Origin: Neisseria sp. 83E34
GTDB lineage: Bacteria > Pseudomonadota > Gammaproteobacteria > Burkholderiales > Neisseriaceae
Length of the DNA: 64,000 nucleotides
Reading direction: 5' to 3'
Assembly: GCF_001308015.1 (NCBI RefSeq)
Contig: NZ_LGYH01000002.1
Span: forward strand, 186,001-250,000
In this document: positions 59,776 through 64,000 of the stretch, in pieces
How the letters are laid out: every line of letters begins with the position of its first letter
Numbering within the stretch: position 1 is the stretch's first letter
Made by a program: the position numbers and the translations under genes
Notes under the pieces: generated by a model
What the model was told of the DNA's origin: nothing
Databases searched by the model: none
What the model saw: only the letters and a program-made list of their open reading frames with translations

Positions 59776-60465
59776 TTATTCAGGCTGGATGGAAACAGGC
59801 CGTTCGGTAAAGCGTAACTCAGTGAGTTTTTTGGTTAAGCTATTTAAGATAAAGCCATAAGCCGGTAAGAAAAACAGCATGCAAATTACCAGTTTGAACA
59901 GATAATCTACAAAAGCAATGTGCGGCCAGTTCGCAGCCATAAATTCATCGCTGCTGGCGTAAAAAGCGATAGCAAAAAACAGCAAGGTATCAACTGCATT
60001 GCCGACAAAAGTGGAAGCCGTCGGCGCAATCCACCACGATTTCAAACGGCGCAGTTTGTTAAATACGAAAATGTCCAACAATTGGCCGACAGCATAAGCG
60101 GAAAAGCTTGCCAAAGCAATGCGGAATACAAATAAATTAAATGCAGCCAATGCGCCCCAGCCTGTCCAGCTGCCGTTGTGGAAAACGACCGATAAGATAT
60201 AAGAGAGCAATAAAGCAGGCAACATTACCCAAAAAATAATCCGGCGTGCCAGACGCTGGCCGAAGATGCGCACGGTTAAATCTGTGGTTAGAAAAATGAA
60301 TGGAAAAGTAAGCGCACCCCAAGTTGAATGGACTTCGTAACCGTTCGGCAGCGTTACGGTAAAAGGAAATTGCACCAGATAATTACTGATGGCAATAATG
60401 GCTATATGCAGAAGAGAAAGACGCAGCAAGGCTTTGCGCTGTTGTGCAAGGGAAAATTCATACAT
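59776..60465 (-). CDS. yhhQ: Queuosine precursor transporter
   Basis: YhhQ/QPTR family inner-membrane transporter importing preQ0/preQ1. It is 229 residues with about six hydrophobic segments. Family stretches are LLHIAIIAISNYLVQFPFTV, STWGALTFPFIFLTTDLTVR (residues 48-67), AYAVGQLLDIFVFNKLRR and PTASTFVGNAVDTLLFFAIA. It lies 12 bp downstream of queF, hence one operon under the upstream preQ1 riboswitch. The pairing suggests the cell can both reduce preQ0 and salvage precursors. Confidence 0.92.
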   Translation of the reverse strand: MYEFSLAQQRKALLRLSLLHIAIIAISNYLVQFPFTVTLPNGYEVHSTWGALTFPFIFLTTDLTVRIFGQRLARRIIFWVMLPALLLSYILSVVFHNGSWTGWGALAAFNLFVFRIALASFSAYAVGQLLDIFVFNKLRRLKSWWIAPTASTFVGNAVDTLLFFAIAFYASSDEFMAANWPHIAFVDYLFKLVICMLFFLPAYGFILNSLTKKLTELRFTERPVSIQPE

Positions 60466-60477
60466 GATTTATTTTCC

Positions 60478-60951
60478 TTATTGCATGTCGTGCTTGAACA
60501 AACGCTCTTGCGCTAATTTTTCAAACGGCGTGTTAGGACGACCGTAATTGGCAAAAGGGTGAATGGCGATGCCGCCGCGTGGTGTGAATTCGCCGAATAC
60601 CTCAATGTATTTCGGCTGCATGAGCGCAATCAGGTCTTTCATAATGATATTCACGCAATCTTCATGAAAATCACCGTGATTGCGGAAGCTGAAAAGATAG
60701 AGTTTCAATGATTTGCTTTCCACCATTTTGATATCGGGAATGTAGCGGATGTGGATGGTGGCGAAGTCCGGCTGGCCCGTCATCGGACAAAGGCTGGTGA
60801 ATTCCGGGCAGATGAATTTTACGAAATAATCATTGTCTTGATGTTTGTTGTCGAACGCTTCCAAAATGGCGGGCGTATAAGTGGACGGATATTGGGTTTT
60901 CTGGCTGCCTAAGAGGGTAATGCCGCCCAATTCTTCGATTTCTCGGGTCAT
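60478..60951 (-). CDS. queF: NADPH-dependent preQ0 reductase
   Basis: Reduces 7-cyano-7-deazaguanine (preQ0) to preQ1 in queuosine synthesis. It is the short, unimodular QueF of 157 residues. The active-site Cys lies in [20 protein letters not shown] (near residues 46-65), the Asp in that same segment and the Glu in [20 protein letters not shown] (near residue 76). [20 protein letters not shown] is near the C-terminus. The leader contains a preQ1-I riboswitch that includes the ribosome-binding site. Confidence 0.95.
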   Translation of the reverse strand: MTREIEELGGITLLGSQKTQYPSTYTPAILEAFDNKHQDNDYFVKFICPEFTSLCPMTGQPDFATIHIRYIPDIKMVESKSLKLYLFSFRNHGDFHEDCVNIIMKDLIALMQPKYIEVFGEFTPRGGIAIHPFANYGRPNTPFEKLAQERLFKHDMQ

Positions 60952-60958
60952 TTTTGAT

Positions 60959-60997
60959 TCCTTAGTTTTTTAATGTGGGAGTTTGCGAACCACAGGG
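60959..60997 (-). promoter_or_regulatory. preQ1-I riboswitch in the queF leader
   Basis: On the minus strand P1 is TGTGG/CCACA closing the loop TTCGCAAACTC. It is followed by the A-rich tail TTAAAAAACTAAGGA that forms the pseudoknot. This is the compact preQ1-I consensus (GGTTCnnnnnACnCCC, then AAAAAACTAAGG). The AAGGA at its end is the queF ribosome-binding site, eight bases before the ATG. Binding should therefore block translation. Confidence 0.92.
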
Positions 60998-61316
60998 AAA
61001 GGGCGGTATTTTAGATTAAATACTGGATTTTGCAAGAAATTATTTTCTATTTGATAAAGATGGGATGCCTGTCTGAAAATTGCTTTGTCATGAGAATAAG
61101 ATAACTGTTTTGATGATGAACGGATGTATAAAAATGATGAATGGTTTTGTTAAAAAACGGTAAAACCGTTTGTAGGAAAACAGAAACCGTATGTCGCGAT
61201 TGTTGGTAAAAATAATATACAGTAGTTAGTATCGCTACATCAATAACGCCGAGCGTGAAGTTTGTAAATCGCTTAATACATTACCAATAATACCGATACA
61301 ATACGAGAACATCATC

Positions 61317-61811
61317 ATGAGTTTTACACAAGCCGGGCTGGAACATGCCCTGAAACAATTGTCCGAACAATTGCCTGATTTTTCAGAGCGTGAAGCGCAT
61401 ACCATGCGCTTGCTGCGTATCACATCGGATCGATTGAGCAGCCGTCAGAATGAACTTTTAAAAGAATATGGTATTAATGAAAATCTGTGGTTCGCCATTT
61501 TATCCGTATATATCAGCCCCAACCATGAAATTCTGCCTTCACGTTTGAGTGATCTGATGGATTTAACCCGCACAAGCGCAACACGTTTGTCGGATGAAAT
61601 GGTTGGTCGCGGCTGGATTGAACGCAGCATGAACGAAAAAGACCGCCGTCAAATCGTGCTGAAGCTGACCAAAATGGGTGAAGATTTTATCAAAGAAGTA
61701 CAACCGCATATGAGCAAAGGTTATGCGCCGTTGTGGAAAGATTTCAGCAAAGAAGAGTTTGATCAGTTGCAAGCACTGTTAGGTAAAGTTTTAACCAGCT
61801 TGGGTGCTTGA
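61317..61811 (+). CDS. farR: MarR-family regulator, FarR-like
   Basis: Winged-helix repressor of 164 residues, resembling Neisseria FarR, which controls the farAB fatty-acid efflux pump. Segments are DFSEREAHTMRLLRITSDRL, NENLWFAILSVYI, the recognition-helix region PSRLSDLMDLTRTSATRLSD (residues 61-80), and the wing RGWIERSMNEKDRRQIVLKL. It precedes an outer-membrane channel gene and a FarA-like fusion gene in the same direction. The 365-bp leader to queF holds a single DUS near 61064 and AT-rich sequence likely to contain the promoter and operator. Confidence 0.87.
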   Translation: MSFTQAGLEHALKQLSEQLPDFSEREAHTMRLLRITSDRLSSRQNELLKEYGINENLWFAILSVYISPNHEILPSRLSDLMDLTRTSATRLSDEMVGRGWIERSMNEKDRRQIVLKLTKMGEDFIKEVQPHMSKGYAPLWKDFSKEEFDQLQALLGKVLTSLGA

Positions 61812-61892
61812 TTGCTGTATCCTGAGATGCTTTGGATAGGGCTGTTGTTATGATAGTATCGTAGCAGCAGCCTTTATTTAATCAGGTTTGAG

Positions 61893-63296
61893 ATGGGTAT
61901 TAGATATATTAAGCATAGTGTAGGCTTTGCGGTTTTATGTTTGTTGGGTGCTTGTGCGCAGCTGCCTAAAGAAACAGCATTGACAATGCCTTCCGAGCAT
62001 TCGCTTGCATCCGGGCAAACTTTTGCAGCGAGCGAAAAATGGTGGTTGTCGTTAAAAGACCCGCAATTAAACAAGTATATTGATGCGGCATTAAAAAACG
62101 CGCCTTCTTTGAAAATCGCGCGGGCGCGTTTTGAGCAGCTTCAAGCCGAGTTGGGTATTGTAGATCAAGAAAGTAAAGTTCAGACAGGCATTGTTTCAGA
62201 AGGAAAAGGTGTGTTACTAAATCGACGGCCTTCTGCTTCATTTGCCGAACCTGACCGCAATTTCAGGTTGGCACACATTTCGGCACAAGCTAAATGGTCG
62301 TTTGATTTTTGGGGGAAGAATAAAGCGCGTATCGCATCTGCGCTGGGGCGGCGGAATGCTGCTTATTATGAAATCAGGCAAGCGGAAGTTTTGTTGGCAC
62401 ATTCAGTGGCCGCGCAATATTTTACATGGCAAAATCTGGTGGCACAGCAGGATATTTTGAACCAGCGCATTGAAAACGCCAAACAAATCGAAAAATTGAT
62501 GCAAGAACGGGTAAAGGCAAATATTGCTGCCCCGTCTGCCGTGTATGAGCCGCAGCAAATGCAGCAGCAGTTGATGCAGCAAAAATTGCAGTTAGATAAA
62601 GAAATCGCGCATGCCCGTCATGCTTTGGCGGTGTTGACCGGAAAACGGCCCGATAGTTTAGACAAACAAAAACCGGCTGCGATGGTTGATGTGCCAAATG
62701 TAAAAGTGAGCGGTTTAAAGGCCGACATATTAGGTCGTCGCCCGGATATTGCGGTGCAACGTGAGTTGTTGAATATGCGCAGTCAGAATATTCGTGAGGC
62801 TAAAGCGGATTTTTATCCGAATATAGAATTGAAATTGCTGGCGGGCCTGTCGCATCTTGATGCATTTGATTTGGTGCGCGGTAATTCAGCAATGCTGGGC
62901 GTGATGCCAGCACTTCATCTGCCGATTTTTACGTCAGGTGCTTTACGTTCGAAGCTGGCAAAACGCAATGCCGAATATGATGAGCAGGTGGCAATCTACG
63001 ATCAAACGGTTTTGGATGCCATGCGGATGGCTGCGGATGCGATTGCCGACTATCAAAATCATAAGGTGCAACACGCACAAGCCGGGCAGACAGCAGCAAC
63101 CGCGCGCAAAATTTCTGCGAGTATGTTGCGTCGGGTAAATGCAGGGCTGGAAAACAAAGCCGATTATTACCGTAAGCAAGATGATGTGTTGCAGCAGCAA
63201 GCGGTGGTTTTTGCAAAACATTCGGAAGCGCTTTCGGCATGGAGCAATCTGCATGCGCAGCTGGGAGGCGGCTTTAGGGAAGAGCAGCATTTGTAA
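61893..63296 (+). CDS. Outer-membrane efflux lipoprotein (NodT/OprM family)
   Basis: TolC-like channel of 467 residues anchored by a lipoprotein signal (MGIRYIKHSVGFAVLCLLGA, lipobox LGAC). Typical OprM/NodT stretches are ASEKWWLSLKDPQLNKYIDA, AALKNAPSLKIARARFEQLQ, AKWSFDFWGKNKARIASALG, LAHSVAAQYFTWQNLVAQQ, LKADILGRRPDIAVQRELLN and EAKADFYPNIELKLLAGLS. An internal DUS (near 62181) encodes VQTGI in the N-terminal region. It lies between farR and a FarA-like gene, so it probably supplies the outer-membrane part of that pump. Confidence 0.9.
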   Translation: MGIRYIKHSVGFAVLCLLGACAQLPKETALTMPSEHSLASGQTFAASEKWWLSLKDPQLNKYIDAALKNAPSLKIARARFEQLQAELGIVDQESKVQTGIVSEGKGVLLNRRPSASFAEPDRNFRLAHISAQAKWSFDFWGKNKARIASALGRRNAAYYEIRQAEVLLAHSVAAQYFTWQNLVAQQDILNQRIENAKQIEKLMQERVKANIAAPSAVYEPQQMQQQLMQQKLQLDKEIAHARHALAVLTGKRPDSLDKQKPAAMVDVPNVKVSGLKADILGRRPDIAVQRELLNMRSQNIREAKADFYPNIELKLLAGLSHLDAFDLVRGNSAMLGVMPALHLPIFTSGALRSKLAKRNAEYDEQVAIYDQTVLDAMRMAADAIADYQNHKVQHAQAGQTAATARKISASMLRRVNAGLENKADYYRKQDDVLQQQAVVFAKHSEALSAWSNLHAQLGGGFREEQHL

Positions 63297-63423
63297 TACG
63301 ATTCATAAAATTCCATTCTGCATTTTGTTAAAACGGAAATATAATGATAAATAGCCTCCTAAATTTGTGTTTGCGCAGGGGGTAAACCAGAAACCTTGGT
63401 TTCAATTCGGGATAAAACCTTAT

Positions 63424-63458
63424 TTCAGACAGGCATAAGTAAAGTATGCCTGTCTGAA
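63424..63458. repeat. Inverted DUS pair in outward orientation
   Basis: TTCAGACAGGCATA comes first and TATGCCTGTCTGAA second, the reverse of every other pair in the window. A hairpin would put the GAA ends at its base and the TGCC ends at its loop. It lies between the outer-membrane gene and the FarA-like gene. Confidence 0.75.
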
Positions 63459-63489
63459 CATCTATAGAGAATAACGGTTAGATAAACTA

Positions 63490-64000
63490 ATGAATAATAC
63501 AGAAAACCAATCTTTACCGGCGGAAAACGAGTCAGTTCAAACAACAAACCGCCACAGAAAGCGCAATATCACGCTGCTGATTTTGCTGCTGATAGCGATC
63601 GGTTTGGGGTTTGCCATGATGTATTTTTTAATTTGGCAATATGAACAAACAACCGATAATGCCCATGTGGCCGGGCATTCCGTGCAGATTGCCCCGCAAA
63701 TTGCCGGAACTGTGCGCAAAGTTTCGGCAGAGGATACTGAAATTGTCAAAAAAGGCTTTGTATTGGTAACCTTGGATGACAGCGATTACCAGTTGGCTTA
63801 TGAGCGCGCACAAAATGAATTGATTCAAGCGATCCGGCAAAATAAGCAGCAAGTAGCAGCCGGCGCGCAAAGCAAGGCTGCAGTTTTGGCGCGCAAGGCC
63901 GACTTGGCAAAAGCACAAGTGGATTTACGCCGCCGCGAATCTTTAGCAGGCAGCGACGCGATTTCGGGAGAAGAGCTCAGTCATGCGCGGGCGGCAGTGG
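63490..64000 (+). CDS. farA: Membrane fusion protein, FarA/EmrA-like (3' end outside window)
   Basis: HlyD-family periplasmic adaptor of a drug or fatty-acid efflux pump; the first 170 residues are visible. A cytoplasmic N-terminus (MNNTENQSLPAENESVQTTN) precedes one membrane helix (ITLLILLLIAIGLGFAMMYF). The biotinyl-lipoyl-like TDNAHVAGHSVQIAPQIAGT segment follows, with VKKGFVLVTLDDSDYQLAYE and the beginning of the alpha-hairpin (ISGEELSHARAAV). These match EmrA/FarA closely. An inner-membrane farB-like permease is expected beyond the window edge. Confidence 0.88.
   Translation, partial: MNNTENQSLPAENESVQTTNRHRKRNITLLILLLIAIGLGFAMMYFLIWQYEQTTDNAHVAGHSVQIAPQIAGTVRKVSAEDTEIVKKGFVLVTLDDSDYQLAYERAQNELIQAIRQNKQQVAAGAQSKAAVLARKADLAKAQVDLRRRESLAGSDAISGEELSHARAAV

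Overview
The window looks like a chromosomal segment of a Neisseriaceae species, most likely a Neisseria. The 12-mer TGCCTGTCTGAA recurs throughout, singly inside genes and as inverted pairs at gene ends. From memory this is the TG dialect of the DNA uptake sequence (DUS) named for N. wadsworthii. Gene content agrees: adhesin complex protein, rsmG-parA, the preQ1-controlled queF, farR and Correia-like repeats are all familiar in the genus.

Layout. 1-14 kb is housekeeping: a J-domain chaperone (cut by the window edge), mltA, a lipocalin, tRNA-Lys, orn, pgi, rsmG, parA, acp, grxC-secB, dacB and priA. 14.0-18.1 kb is an AT-rich island. It holds four tandem copies of an unrecognised four-helix membrane protein (two clearly broken), a decayed IS1016-type element, a small membrane protein and the collapsed remains of an RTX protein. 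18.2-20.7 kb carries recJ and a histidine phosphatase. 20.9-25.9 kb is a four-gene archaic (Csu-type) chaperone-usher pilus operon.

26.1-40.6 kb is a complete phenol-to-central-metabolism island. It encodes a multicomponent phenol hydroxylase (dmpKLMNOP), catechol 2,3-dioxygenase with its ferredoxin, and the 4-oxalocrotonate branch of the meta pathway, with no hydrolase (dmpD). A divergent DmpR/MopR-type sigma-54 activator sits next to a good -24/-12 promoter. The island is studded with 80-bp palindromic repeats and with the other common DUS dialect, AGGCCGTCTGAA. This suggests it came by transformation from a relative using that dialect.

40.6-64 kb holds rbsDACB, ubiG, rnpB, an FKBP isomerase, a hydroxyacid dehydrogenase, dinG, a tripartite tricarboxylate transporter (tctCBA) followed by an AbrB-type membrane protein, a second broken IS1595-family transposase, tRNA-Arg, ispB, rplU-rpmA, a queuosine unit (preQ1 riboswitch, queF, yhhQ), and a farR / outer-membrane channel / farA-like efflux locus that runs off the right edge.

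Most transcription units end in a hairpin made of two facing DUS copies, so uptake signals appear to double as terminators here.
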